Positions 18,801 through 27,553 are shown, numbered from the stretch's first letter. The stretch: DNA of 64,000 bases from SB25 sp050180705 (GCA_050180705.1 JBFXDX010000012.1:62001-126000); one strand, 5' to 3'. The notes: generated from the sequence alone by a model not told the origin. Program-made: numbers and translations.

Positions 18801-21800
18801 GCTGTAAATGCACCGTTTATAAATGCTCTACCTTCTATATTATTCAGTGTAACCGATAATCTTAACAACCCGGTCAATAATGCCACTGTTAATTTAGATG
18901 GAGTAATTCAGAATACAGATGTTTCTGGTCAGAGTTTATTCCAGTTGAGCGAACCGTTCCAAAACCATAGTTGGAGTGTATCTGCTGGCGGATACAAAAC
19001 AGTGACCGGGGAACAATTTGCAGGAAATAGCCCCGTAAATGTTGACGTTCAATTACAGCCAGATTTGGTTGACTTAACACTATCGGTTATTGATGACTTA
19101 AGCGGAGGCACATTACCCGACGCGGTAGTATATTTCAATGGAACACGGTATATAACGGGTAACGATGGAATTATTGTACTAAATGGTGTTACTAAAGGAG
19201 ATTATTCTGTAAGTGCATGGCGTCATACCTATTACTCCTACAATGGAACATTAACTGTTAATTTAAATGCTGCTACTATAGCATTAACAAAGATACAATC
19301 AGTTTCATTGCCATATTCTCAGTCGTTTAATTCATCTGTACCTTCAAATTTTAGTTTCTATGATGTTCAGCTGACCAATTATGAAACGGTTTGGAGCTTC
19401 ACGGGGTCGTCTTATGCAGGAGGAACGGTTGGTGAGATGAATGCGAATTGGCGCAATGGAGTTTCAACTGTGAGGATGATTCTTCCTCCAATTAATACCG
19501 TTGGATATAGTAGTGTCAATCTATCATTCAGACATTTCTTTGACGATTATGCTTCTGGAATGAAAGTCCTTGTTGAATCATCAGTCGATGGAAACAGTTG
19601 GAGTCCTATAGGTTGGGAAGTGGTTTCTGGTTCTGGAAACTCCGGCCCTGCACAAGTTAGTTTAACACTTTCAAACAATATTAATTCGCCTAATACATAT
19701 ATTGCCTTTACGCTTACTGGCGATTTGTATGAACTTGATAATTGGTATGTAGATGATATTCAGGTTACACAACCTGGTGGGGCTTTGTATAATGCTTCGT
19801 TTACTGTATATGACGATGCAACCTCTGATGTTATTGAGGGTGCTCAGGTTTCGATTGATGGTTACGGTTCGATGCTTTCCAATAGTGCTGGAATAGTTTA
19901 TTTTACAGGATTAGCCAATGGCGATTATGTGTATACTGTTACAAAGGATGGTTACATCGAAGAGTCGGGTATTGTTACTGTAAATAATGGTAATGTTGCC
20001 CAATTTGTTGGTATATCAATGGTAAGTTACTATTCGATCAATCTAACTATTTACGACCAAAATACAAATACGGTAATTCCGGGAGCATTGGTAATCTTGG
20101 AGGGCAGTTCTGCATCCGAAACAAATAGCGGAGGCAATGTGTCCTGGGACAATGTTAGAGCAGGTAGTTACAATATTACTATTTCCAAAGAAGGATATAT
20201 CGACTATGTGGGAACTATAAATGTTAATGGTGATGTATCGAGTAGCATTTACTTATATCAAAAGTACTTCTCACTCTTCTTTACTGTTTTAGATAATAAT
20301 TCCAATTCTGTTTCGAGTGCGTTAATTACAGTGGATGGTAAATCAGGTATTGCAACTAACGAAAATGGTCAGGCCGAAATAAGCGGACTAGAGTCGGGTA
20401 ATTACGGTTATACCGTTCAGAAGTCTGGTTTTGATTTGTATACAAGTTCAGCTAGTATTGTTGGAGCCGATTCGTATTACAATGTAGTTCTGTCTGAGCA
20501 AGCGCCTGCATCCTATTCTATTCTTTTTAGAGTAACCGATCTCGAAGGCAATCCAATTGGTAATGCCAATGTTGCTCTTTCGGGTATTGGAACTGTTCTG
20601 ACGGACGGGAATGGCGAGGTGCTTTATAGCGGCATTTCCTCGAATGAATCGTTTACTTACGACGTTAGCAAAGCGGATTACTTAGTAAGCAGTGGAATGA
20701 TTGGGCCGTTAACGGAGGATAAGGAAATAGTTGTGGTTCTTAAACCCGTTATTGTCGAATTGTATGATGTAACGTTCAACGTTGTTGATGCAACTGGAAC
20801 TGCATTAATAGGGGCTTTGGTTGATATAGGAACATATGGCTCTGCTACAACAAATGGTGCTGGCAATGTTACATTCACTGATATTGATTTTGTTGATCAG
20901 TTGCAGTATCAGGTTTCGCTTGCAGGTTATCAAACTGCAAATGGCTCGGTTGCCGTTCATGGTGATGCCAATGTAACGGTTATACTACCATTGATTGCTA
21001 CCACTACTTACGACGTTACCTTTAGCATAACAAATTCAAGTGGAAACTCTGTTGATAATGCGGCAGTTTCACTGAATGGTTATGGAACTATTTATACCGA
21101 TAATAATGGAAGTGCAGTGTTCAACCAGGTAAACCCTCAAAACGGAATAAGCTATACCGTTTCGAAATTGCCATATGCTAATATTACTGGTACATTGAAT
21201 GTGGTTGATGCAGATGTTGTTCAAAATTTAGTGCTAAACACTAATATTTATAGGGCATTATTCTCTGCAGTAGATCAGTTCGGGAAACCTTACGAAGGTA
21301 TCAACATTAGTGTGCTTGGTAATATATCTACCGTGACAAATAGTAATGGAACTGCTGTTGTTGGTGGGTTATCTCCAGGTAATTATTCATATCTAGCATC
21401 AAAACCAAACGAAACACCTGTTAGTGGAAGTTTTGCAATATCGAGTGCCGATGTACCGGTTAATCTTACCTTCGCAAAACCTGCATATTCAGTTATGCTT
21501 ACTGTTAAGGATGAATTTGGTAATTCAGTACAAGATGCATCGGTTGATCTTTATGGATACGAAGTTAAGCAAACAGACTCAAATGGTCAGGTAAACTATG
21601 TAAGTGTAACTCCAGCCAATTTACCTGTTGCTGTATCCAAAACAGGGTATACTACATCGAGTAGTGTAATAAATATTGTTGATGCCAATGTTGATCAGGA
21701 AATTACCATAAGCCTTGTTCGACACTCAGTGCAATTTAGTGTTGTCGCAAATAATCAGCCGGTGAACGATGCAATTGTCACATTCAACGGTGTAACTAAT

Positions 21801-22442
21801 TCGGTTGGTAGCTATTTATTTACAGATGTGCTTGCAGGAACTGGCTATGCTTATACCGTTAAAAAAACAGGCTACGTTGATGCTTCAGGAACCGTTACTG
21901 TTTCAGATTTTACTGCGGTTACAGTCGATATGGTTAACGAAAAGTATCCTGTAACGTTTAATGTTTCTACTCCTAGCTCTAAAGGTGCTAAAGAATTTGC
22001 AGCAAAATTACTGATTGCAGGAACAACAGATACACTTGATGTTGGGGTTAGTGGACAAGTTGTGGCAAATTTCAAAAGCGGTTATTACAGCTTTAAAATT
22101 TGGGCTCAAGGATTCCAGGATTACTATGGTTCTTTTGAGGTGAAGAACTCTGAAACATCGGTTAACGTTACTCTAAGTGTTTCAACCAATATTGATGTTA
22201 ATGGTATATCAAAGGTTAATGCGTATCCTAATCCGTTCTCAAATCAAATTAATTTAGGGAATTCGTCCTCGGTTACCAGAGTTGCCATTAGTAATTTGAT
22301 TGGACAGCAAGTTTATCAGAAGAATTATCTGAATACTTCAAAGATTATTATTGAAACAGCAGACTTGCTTTCTGGAATCTATTTTGTAAAAATAGATGAT
22401 GAAAAGGGAAATACTCGGGTAATTAAAATGATTAAGGAATAG
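15828..22442 (+). CDS. giant multidomain T9SS-sorted surface protein (CUB, 15 carboxypeptidase-regulatory-like repeats)
   Basis: 2204 residues from the ATG at 15828; an upstream TTG at 15798 would spoil the signal peptide (MKKYTRYWVIALMLGTYICSLQAMA). Domains in order: ASPM-SPD2-Hydin-like beta domain (about 92-190), a propeller-like segment (about 278-478), a second Hydin-like domain (about 545-645), one carboxypeptidase-regulatory-like unit, a CUB domain (about 725-842, YDYLYVYDG, FSFHSDGS), four more such units, a MAM/choice-of-anchor-J-like jellyroll (about 1158-1314, ending LDNWYVDDIQV), ten more units to about 2117, and a C-terminal type IX sorting domain (YPNPF ... SGIYFVKIDDEKG). The last directs export across the outer membrane and surface attachment. 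Adhesion or matrix binding is inferred from the architecture. A strong terminator follows. Confidence 0.88.
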   Translation: MKKYTRYWVIALMLGTYICSLQAMASININNKRIYGKSDVCLDINYEFNNVNSVKNINEADFGNLLSNDFTVKINNRYRTFESASYAPILAVSPSSINFGAVEVGSTQSGVVRFYNNSGEAIEVSVSSNNAHVGINPTTFFVEGENYVDVSLTMEVVAEGNNSAQVTFSTSNETYPYIYATLSANGYLPAVIGTIPSEFNVTLKHGDVKSEDILISNSGTGVLNYNVSFDYDAVTPPKSLGLYAGLPSSKVVSKVKPLPKASSAFKADTKDGVLSSFSIPGVSLGTGLVWVNNLMYIVNYGSSNLYYYNPLDNTTNFVASIHSSPYGIAWDGTYLWIGNSAGYFYAYNLNGTFAGYSFSGPVSSYSSIYYHEGIFYLSPLWQTGIYKVDYTGSVLWSTTLPGGITGGQIIYIPSHTSGSIWVQSDVGGLIYQISNDFSSIVKSVSNGFSSSYCYAMTHNGTNFYSSSGSTVKIIDDGIDEQLNWLSTTSSFGEVQPGTEANLSFDISAENLSVGNYKGYVVISSNDINNSNVRIPINLTVTGQAEISVAQSSVDFGNVLINSISSQSVDILNSGGDQLTLSSFASTVPEFTYTIGSVSISPNENTNLAITFQPTVLQSYSGIISFSTNDPNNPTYSIAVQGAGKRANVNFVVKNAVTGDPINNAIVTFNGITQDEGAYTFSNIDGGSYSYSVSASGYSSSSGNVTVDQLEETVTVGLYESSSSIVMFNGDITSSCNNSFYDPGYTGNYSNNQDMILTIYPPSPNIMVKVDFLSFNLESGYDYLYVYDGINTGATALGTYTGTNLPPVFIATNVDGALTFSFHSDGSIVKSGWEANVTCVDHNAIEPLVFSIIDANSMLPVSGAYVSIDGLGSGYTDLSGNYSFGVVNGGTYTYSVLMNGYFEKTGSVYYPSQTSVDVELDRWPSVTFSVTSPDGDPVANALVNLGSYNATTDVAGNAVFYQVVPFTNYAWSISANGYQSISGEQFLAGEDIAVNAPFINALPSILFSVTDNLNNPVNNATVNLDGVIQNTDVSGQSLFQLSEPFQNHSWSVSAGGYKTVTGEQFAGNSPVNVDVQLQPDLVDLTLSVIDDLSGGTLPDAVVYFNGTRYITGNDGIIVLNGVTKGDYSVSAWRHTYYSYNGTLTVNLNAATIALTKIQSVSLPYSQSFNSSVPSNFSFYDVQLTNYETVWSFTGSSYAGGTVGEMNANWRNGVSTVRMILPPINTVGYSSVNLSFRHFFDDYASGMKVLVESSVDGNSWSPIGWEVVSGSGNSGPAQVSLTLSNNINSPNTYIAFTLTGDLYELDNWYVDDIQVTQPGGALYNASFTVYDDATSDVIEGAQVSIDGYGSMLSNSAGIVYFTGLANGDYVYTVTKDGYIEESGIVTVNNGNVAQFVGISMVSYYSINLTIYDQNTNTVIPGALVILEGSSASETNSGGNVSWDNVRAGSYNITISKEGYIDYVGTINVNGDVSSSIYLYQKYFSLFFTVLDNNSNSVSSALITVDGKSGIATNENGQAEISGLESGNYGYTVQKSGFDLYTSSASIVGADSYYNVVLSEQAPASYSILFRVTDLEGNPIGNANVALSGIGTVLTDGNGEVLYSGISSNESFTYDVSKADYLVSSGMIGPLTEDKEIVVVLKPVIVELYDVTFNVVDATGTALIGALVDIGTYGSATTNGAGNVTFTDIDFVDQLQYQVSLAGYQTANGSVAVHGDANVTVILPLIATTTYDVTFSITNSSGNSVDNAAVSLNGYGTIYTDNNGSAVFNQVNPQNGISYTVSKLPYANITGTLNVVDADVVQNLVLNTNIYRALFSAVDQFGKPYEGINISVLGNISTVTNSNGTAVVGGLSPGNYSYLASKPNETPVSGSFAISSADVPVNLTFAKPAYSVMLTVKDEFGNSVQDASVDLYGYEVKQTDSNGQVNYVSVTPANLPVAVSKTGYTTSSSVINIVDANVDQEITISLVRHSVQFSVVANNQPVNDAIVTFNGVTNSVGSYLFTDVLAGTGYAYTVKKTGYVDASGTVTVSDFTAVTVDMVNEKYPVTFNVSTPSSKGAKEFAAKLLIAGTTDTLDVGVSGQVVANFKSGYYSFKIWAQGFQDYYGSFEVKNSETSVNVTLSVSTNIDVNGISKVNAYPNPFSNQINLGNSSSVTRVAISNLIGQQVYQKNYLNTSKIIIETADLLSGIYFVKIDDEKGNTRVIKMIKE

Positions 22443-22462
22443 AACGAAACATTGCTAAACTA

Positions 22463-22495
22463 AAAGCGCTTCAGATTATCCGAAGCGCTTTTTTT
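22463..22495. terminator. bidirectional rho-independent terminator
   Basis: AAGCGCTTC ... GAAGCGCTTTTTTT separates the convergent giant protein and ABC-F genes. Both arms are flanked by A/T runs, so it can serve both strands. Confidence 0.85.
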
Positions 22496-24365
22496 ATTCT
22501 TCAATCTCGCTTAACTCCAACCAGCGGAATTCTTTTTCCTCAAGATTATTGGTTACCTCTTGATACCTGTTCGATTTTTCCTGTAGTTGTTGAGGATTTA
22601 GGGCTCCACTGCTAAGCTGGCTTTCGAGCTCCGATTTTTCTTTTTCCAGCAGCTCAATATCCTTCGAGAGTTGCTCCAGTTCCTTTTTCTGGGCAAACGT
22701 TAATTTCTTCTTTGTTTGGGTTTTTGGTTGTTCCTGTTTAACTGGTTTCTCGGCACTTTTCTCCTTGGGTTTGTTCTTTTCTTCTTCTAAAGCCCAGGTG
22801 CGATATTCCGTATACGATCCGGGGAATCCGCTTATCTCGCCATTCCCTTCAAAAACAAGTAGTCCGTCAACCACTTTATCCATAAAGAAACGATCGTGCG
22901 ATACAACTATAACCACACCGGGGAAACTTCTTAGGTAATCCTCAAGTATGTTTAGCGTATGGATGTCCAAGTCGTTTGTAGGCTCATCGAGGATAAGAAA
23001 GTTGGGATTACGCATTAAAATGGTGAGCAGGTAAAGTCTGCGTTTTTCACCTCCGCTTAGTTTATACACGTAGGTGTGTTGCTTTTCGGGCGAGAAAAGG
23101 AACATATTCAGGAATTGCGAAATGGTAAGCGTTTTACCATCGCCCAGAGTTACAACATCGGCAATTTCACGGGCAACATCAATAACCTTTTTGTTATTGT
23201 CGATATTCATCCCTTCCTGACGGTAATAACCAACCACCAAAGTGCTTCCTGCATCAACTTCACCCGAATCTACAGGAATGGTGCCAGTAATAAGATTTAG
23301 GAACGTGGTTTTTCCAGTGCCATTCTCCCCAATAATTCCTAACTTCTCGAATCGATTGAACGTGTATGAGAAGTCTTTCAGAATAACCTTACTTCCAAAG
23401 TTCTTGTTGAGGTTTTTTACCTCCATAATTTTCTTGCCCAAACGCGAGGTGCTCACGTTAATCTCCACCTCCGATGTGTCTAAACGTTGCGATGCAACAT
23501 CCTTTAACTTGTAGTAGGCATCAATTCTATACTTGGCTTTTGTTCCACGAGCCTGCGGCATACGACGCATCCACTCGGTTTCGCGACGAAGTAAATTCGT
23601 GGCTTTATCCACCTCCGATGTAAATGCGTTGATTCTTTCCTCGCGTTTATCTAAAAAGTAGGAGTAATTTCCCTTGTATGTGTAAACAATTTGGTTGTCA
23701 ATTTCAATGATATCGGTACAAACCCTATCCAAAAAGTACCTGTCGTGCGTAACCATTAGGATGGTTTGCTGACCGCGGGTTAAGAACTCCTCGAGCCATT
23801 CAACCATATCCAGATCCAAATGGTTGGTTGGCTCATCCAGAATAAGCACATCGGGTTCGCTAATCAGCGCAGCGGCTAAAGCTACGCGCTTGCGCTGTCC
23901 ACCCGATAGCTGAGAAACGGGTTGATTTATATTTTCGATTCTAAGTTTCGATAGAATTTGTTTTGCCTTAACCTCTCGCTCCCAAATATTCAGCCTATCC
24001 ATTGTTTCCATTGCGTGATGGAGCAAATTCTTGTCGTCCTTCGCAAGAGCTTTTTCGTAGTCTCTGATTGTTGAGGAAATTTCGTCGTCGGCACCAAATA
24101 CGTTTTCGAGGATAGTCGCCTTCTCGTTTAAATCGGGGTTTTGCGCCAGGTATCCAACCCGGACATCGTTTCGGAGAGTGACTTTTCCGGTATCGGGCGA
24201 GTCGTTTCCTGTAAGTATGTTAAGTAATGTGGATTTTCCAGTACCATTTTTTGCAATTATTGCAGTGCGTTGATACTGAAAAAGGCTTAACGAGATATTG
24301 CTGAATATGGTTAAATCGCCAAACGATTTGCTTAGGTTTTCTGCCTGAAGATAGATAGTTGCCAA
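22494..24365 (-). CDS. ABC-F ATPase, Uup-like
   Basis: Soluble twin-ATPase ABC-F protein of about 623 residues, a ribosome-associated factor family without membrane domains. The first ATPase has Walker A NGTGKST, signature LSGGQRKR and Walker B VLILDEPTNHLD. The second has ENGTGKTT, LSGGEKRR and FLILDEPTNDLD. A Lys/Glu-rich linker and C-terminal coiled coil (LEQLSKDIELLEKEKSELESQL) are typical of Uup. The start is set at TTG 24365 (then ATIYLQAENLSKSFG): the promoter -7 element at 24390-24397 lies just upstream, so longer ATG starts at 24401 and beyond would precede the transcript. A purine-rich AAAGGA lies before the TTG. Confidence 0.9.
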   Translation of the reverse strand: MATIYLQAENLSKSFGDLTIFSNISLSLFQYQRTAIIAKNGTGKSTLLNILTGNDSPDTGKVTLRNDVRVGYLAQNPDLNEKATILENVFGADDEISSTIRDYEKALAKDDKNLLHHAMETMDRLNIWEREVKAKQILSKLRIENINQPVSQLSGGQRKRVALAAALISEPDVLILDEPTNHLDLDMVEWLEEFLTRGQQTILMVTHDRYFLDRVCTDIIEIDNQIVYTYKGNYSYFLDKREERINAFTSEVDKATNLLRRETEWMRRMPQARGTKAKYRIDAYYKLKDVASQRLDTSEVEINVSTSRLGKKIMEVKNLNKNFGSKVILKDFSYTFNRFEKLGIIGENGTGKTTFLNLITGTIPVDSGEVDAGSTLVVGYYRQEGMNIDNNKKVIDVAREIADVVTLGDGKTLTISQFLNMFLFSPEKQHTYVYKLSGGEKRRLYLLTILMRNPNFLILDEPTNDLDIHTLNILEDYLRSFPGVVIVVSHDRFFMDKVVDGLLVFEGNGEISGFPGSYTEYRTWALEEEKNKPKEKSAEKPVKQEQPKTQTKKKLTFAQKKELEQLSKDIELLEKEKSELESQLSSGALNPQQLQEKSNRYQEVTNNLEEKEFRWLELSEIEE

Positions 24366-24389
24366 TGTGTTCCTTTTTTTATTCAGGTG

Positions 24390-24397
24390 CAAAGTTA
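24390..24397 (-). promoter_or_regulatory. -7 element of ABC-F gene
   Basis: TAACTTTG on the minus strand matches TAnnTTTG exactly. Transcription would start near 24383, giving a leader of under 20 bases to TTG 24365. Confidence 0.65.
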
Positions 24398-24666
24398 GCA
24401 TACAAAAGTTAATTGCGAAGGGAATGCAGAATTCTGAAGTTAGAAATCGAAATACGGTATGTTGAATTAGGTTCTGTTTAATGGCTGTATGTGTCTTTAC
24501 TACTGAGTTAAAGTTTAGGCCCTTCCAACGTTCAAAGAACTTGGTGTGGGTGGAGATGGTTTTGCGAAATAACATTGAATAGTGAGCAGGAGTTTTTGCT
24601 AATTAACCGGCCATTATCTTTTCAAAAAACTTTTAGCTATTAACCTTTAACTTTTCGCAATTAAGT

Positions 24667-24674
24667 TACTTTTG
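24667..24674 (+). promoter_or_regulatory. -7 element of nth promoter
   Basis: TACTTTTG matches TAnnTTTG and is 24 bases before the ATG of nth, giving a short leader. No clear TTTG is found at -33. Confidence 0.55.
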
Positions 24675-24698
24675 TTTATTACTATTATGGCGATTTAA

Positions 24699-25352
24699 AT
24701 GATATCCAAAAAAGACTTATACTCCAAGGTTATTGAGTATTTTAGCAAAACGCGCCCCGTTGCTGAAACCGAGCTGGTTTATGGCGATGCCTACGAGTTG
24801 CTTGTTGCCGTAATTCTTAGCGCCCAGTGTACCGATAAGCGGGTTAATATAATTACGCCTCCTTTTTTTGAACGATTTCCCGATGCAGAAACTCTCTCGA
24901 ATGCGTCTATTGAAGAGGTTTACGGCTATATTAAAAGCTGCTCATACCCAAATAACAAGGCAAAGCATTTAGTAGGAATGGCTAAAACGCTTCAAACGGA
25001 GTTTGGTGGAGTGGTACCCTCCGATGTGGCGCTTTTGCAAAAGTTGCCGGGTGTTGGTCGCAAAACAGCCAATGTTATTGCATCGGTAGTGTTTAATTTA
25101 CCCGCCATGGCTGTCGATACTCATGTTTTTAGGGTTGCCAATAGAATTGGCTTGGTTACCAATGCCAAAACGCCCTTAGCTGTAGAGCAGCAGTTGGTGC
25201 AGTATTTTCCCGAGGAGCTGCTTCCAAAAGCACACCATTGGTTAATTTTACATGGCCGTTACGTTTGCATAGCCCGTAAACCAAAATGCGAGGAGTGCGG
25301 GTTGACTGATATTTGTAAAGAGTATAAAAAGAAAACCAATGCAAAGAGCTAA
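24699..25352 (+). CDS. nth: endonuclease III (DNA glycosylase/AP lyase)
   Basis: A 217-residue base-excision repair enzyme that removes oxidised pyrimidines and cleaves the abasic site. The helix-hairpin-helix is LPGVGRKTANV (about 112-122) and contains the catalytic Lys; the catalytic Asp lies in AVDTHVFRV (about 138). The C-terminal 4Fe-4S cluster ligands C-x6-C-x2-C-x5-C are intact (CIARKPKCEECGLTDIC). Length is normal. The end overlaps the next gene by 14 bases, suggesting coupled translation. Confidence 0.97.
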   Translation: MISKKDLYSKVIEYFSKTRPVAETELVYGDAYELLVAVILSAQCTDKRVNIITPPFFERFPDAETLSNASIEEVYGYIKSCSYPNNKAKHLVGMAKTLQTEFGGVVPSDVALLQKLPGVGRKTANVIASVVFNLPAMAVDTHVFRVANRIGLVTNAKTPLAVEQQLVQYFPEELLPKAHHWLILHGRYVCIARKPKCEECGLTDICKEYKKKTNAKS

Positions 25353-26949
25353 AATCGAGGATTTGTTAAATGAAAAATATCATTACAATATCCTCTTTAT
25401 CTTAGGCTTTCTATTCCTTTCGGCAATGTTTTATAATGGCTTTCTGGAGCTAAATGAGCTGCCTAAAGGGATGCACCAATGGAAACAAAGCATGCATTTT
25501 TCCATTATTCAGAATTATATCGATGGTTCGGCCAATTTTTGGCATCCAGCCATGAACAATTTGTTTAACTCCGATAATACCGGAAAGCTAATACTCGAAT
25601 TTCCCATTTTTCATAAGATTACCGCCTCTGTAATTTCGGTATTTCCTGCATTATCGCCATCGTTATTTCGATGGATAATGCTTATTTTAACCTTTATAGG
25701 TTTTTACCATGCCTACAAGTTGGCAAATATGGTTATTCGGAATGAGCTATTTGCCGTTTTGTCCAGCCTATTAGTGTTTGCGATTCCTGTTGTTGCCTTT
25801 TATGGCGCAAATTACTTGGTAGATGTTCCTGCTATGGCATTTGGATTTTCGTTTATCTACTTTGCCGAGCGAAATATCCAGAAGTGGAGCTTTCTAAATA
25901 CAGTGCTATGTATTCTATTTTTAGCGCTATCGGGTTTACTCCGGTTGCCAGTTCTTATATTACCATTATCGTATATTGGGGCCAGAGCTATTTCTGGAAA
26001 AAAGTTGCTTCAATTGTTGTGGTTATTGCCGGCTGCCGTAATAATTGCCATTTGGTATTACTATGTAAAGAAGTTCAATACATATTTTGTGGCCTATCCA
26101 CCTACCGAAACATTTAGCTATTTATCGGCCGAGAAATTATCGAGTACCATTCATGCCATTTTTAATACTATGGTTTATCAATTTGGATGGACATACCGCT
26201 ATGCGTTATTTTATGCGTTGGTTTCGGCCTATTTAATATATAATTGGAAGAAAGTATCTCGCTTTTGGTTTCTGGTACTTGCCATTTCGGTGGTTGGGGC
26301 TGCGTTATATGTATATTTATGGTTCGGAATTTTCGAAAATCACGATTACTACCTGTTTCCAATCATCCCGCTGATATTTTTAATTTGGCTAAATGTTTTT
26401 ATTGTGGTGCTTAAAACCAATCAACTTAAGAACGCGCTATACCTTGCAATTATCATCCTGGGAATAAATACAGTAAACACCTTCGATAACATGCGCCTAA
26501 GGACTTTTCACAAGAAGATTAAAATAATTAATGTGTTTACAGGTAAATATGAATCTAGATATTGGCGTTACTTTGGCAATGAGGATAAAGAAAAATGGAA
26601 AGTTATCAGGGATATATCTCCCTATTGCGGTTCAACCGTGCTGGAGGATCATGGAATATTTCCGACCGACACTGTAATTTGCGATTTCGATTCATCTCCA
26701 ACATATGTGTTAGCGCTGCTCAACTTAAAGGGATGGACTCTTTATAACTCTGGCTTTAATACCCTCGACGATTACACAAAATACACCAATTTTGGGGCAA
26801 AATACCTCATCACTAATTTTATGAAAGTATCGCCCTTGGATAGTGCAAGTTTAGATATACTTAAAAGAAACATTGTCTTTAGGGTCGACAGCCTAGCTGT
26901 TTATGATATTCGCAGTTTGCGGCAGCTTAAACCACTCGGTAACGAGTAA
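25339..26949 (+). CDS. GT39-like polytopic membrane glycosyltransferase
   Basis: A 536-residue integral membrane protein. A first hydrophobic helix (about 17-37, LFILGFLFLSAMFYNGFL) is followed by an extracytoplasmic loop with EWKQS-like character (LPKGMHQWKQSMHFSIIQNY) and about ten further helices up to residue about 390. The soluble C-terminal domain (about 400-536) faces the periplasm. This layout resembles GT-C enzymes of the GT39/ArnT family that use polyprenyl-linked sugars. Start ATG 25339 overlaps nth. The acceptor is unknown. A terminator follows directly. Confidence 0.72.
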   Translation: MQRAKIEDLLNEKYHYNILFILGFLFLSAMFYNGFLELNELPKGMHQWKQSMHFSIIQNYIDGSANFWHPAMNNLFNSDNTGKLILEFPIFHKITASVISVFPALSPSLFRWIMLILTFIGFYHAYKLANMVIRNELFAVLSSLLVFAIPVVAFYGANYLVDVPAMAFGFSFIYFAERNIQKWSFLNTVLCILFLALSGLLRLPVLILPLSYIGARAISGKKLLQLLWLLPAAVIIAIWYYYVKKFNTYFVAYPPTETFSYLSAEKLSSTIHAIFNTMVYQFGWTYRYALFYALVSAYLIYNWKKVSRFWFLVLAISVVGAALYVYLWFGIFENHDYYLFPIIPLIFLIWLNVFIVVLKTNQLKNALYLAIIILGINTVNTFDNMRLRTFHKKIKIINVFTGKYESRYWRYFGNEDKEKWKVIRDISPYCGSTVLEDHGIFPTDTVICDFDSSPTYVLALLNLKGWTLYNSGFNTLDDYTKYTNFGAKYLITNFMKVSPLDSASLDILKRNIVFRVDSLAVYDIRSLRQLKPLGNE

Positions 26950-26956
26950 ATAAATA

Positions 26957-26991
26957 TAAAAAAAGGCCATTGTTTCGATGGCCTTTTTTTT
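26957..26991 (+). terminator. rho-independent terminator
   Basis: AAAAAGGCCAT-TGTTTCG-ATGGCCTTTTTTTT lies eight bases after the GT39-like stop. Confidence 0.88.
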
Positions 26992-27129
26992 GGCACTACC
27001 GCTCGAAACTATTTTCCCGACCTTCACACTAAATAGTTCCATATCGATAGTAAGCTTTTCCTTGATGTAAAATTTGAGGACTCAACTGTTATTATTTGCA
27101 GACATAGCTGCATGAATAGTCTCGATGCC

Positions 27130-27507
27130 GACTCTTTAAGTGAGGTTTACGACTCTTTGAGAGAGGTTCACGACTCTTTGAGCTAGGTTCACGACTCTTT
27201 AAGAGAGGTTCGCGACTCTTTGAGAGAGGTTCGCGACTCTTTTAGTAAGGTTCACGACTCTTTGAGTGAGGATTACGACTCTTTAAGAGAGGATCACGAC
27301 TCTTTTAGCTAGGATCACGACTCTTTTAGTTAGGTTCGCGACTCTTTGAGAGAGGTTCACGACTCTTTTAGTAAGGTTCACGACTCTTTTAGTAAGGTTC
27401 ACGACTTTTTGAGTGAGGTTCGCGACTCTTTGAGTGAGGTTTGCGACTCTTTTAGCTAGGATGAGGACTCTTTAGGTGAGGTTGCCGATTCTTAGAGTGA
27501 GAATTTC
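27130..27507. repeat. 18 contiguous 21-bp direct repeats, non-coding array
   Basis: Eighteen units follow one another at exactly 21 bases with no insertion or deletion. The consensus is GACTCTTTnAGnnAGGTTCRC. The block GACTCTTT is kept in 16 of 18 units; unit 14 has GACTTTTT and the last unit is degraded (GATTCTTA). Positions 9, 12, 13 and 16-20 vary. There are no spacers, so it is not a CRISPR array. Both strands carry stops in the phased reading frames. It lies between a terminator and the tRNA-Arg gene. The 21-bp period equals two turns of B-DNA, so every unit presents the same face, as protein-binding site arrays do; that role is inferred. Confidence 0.95.
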
Positions 27508-27553
27508 TATAATTCCGAAAAACCGTTAGTGATAAGTTGCAATTCTGCTAAAT

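Larger units (their letters stand above)
24366..24698. other. divergent intergenic region
   Basis: These 333 bases between the ABC-F gene and nth contain one -7 element for each direction. An in-frame extension of the ABC-F frame to 24575 is open but is not expected to be translated. Nothing else was seen. Confidence 0.6.

Noticed and set aside
27130..27507. CRISPR array
   Set aside because: Units are contiguous 21-mers without spacers, and no cas genes are present.
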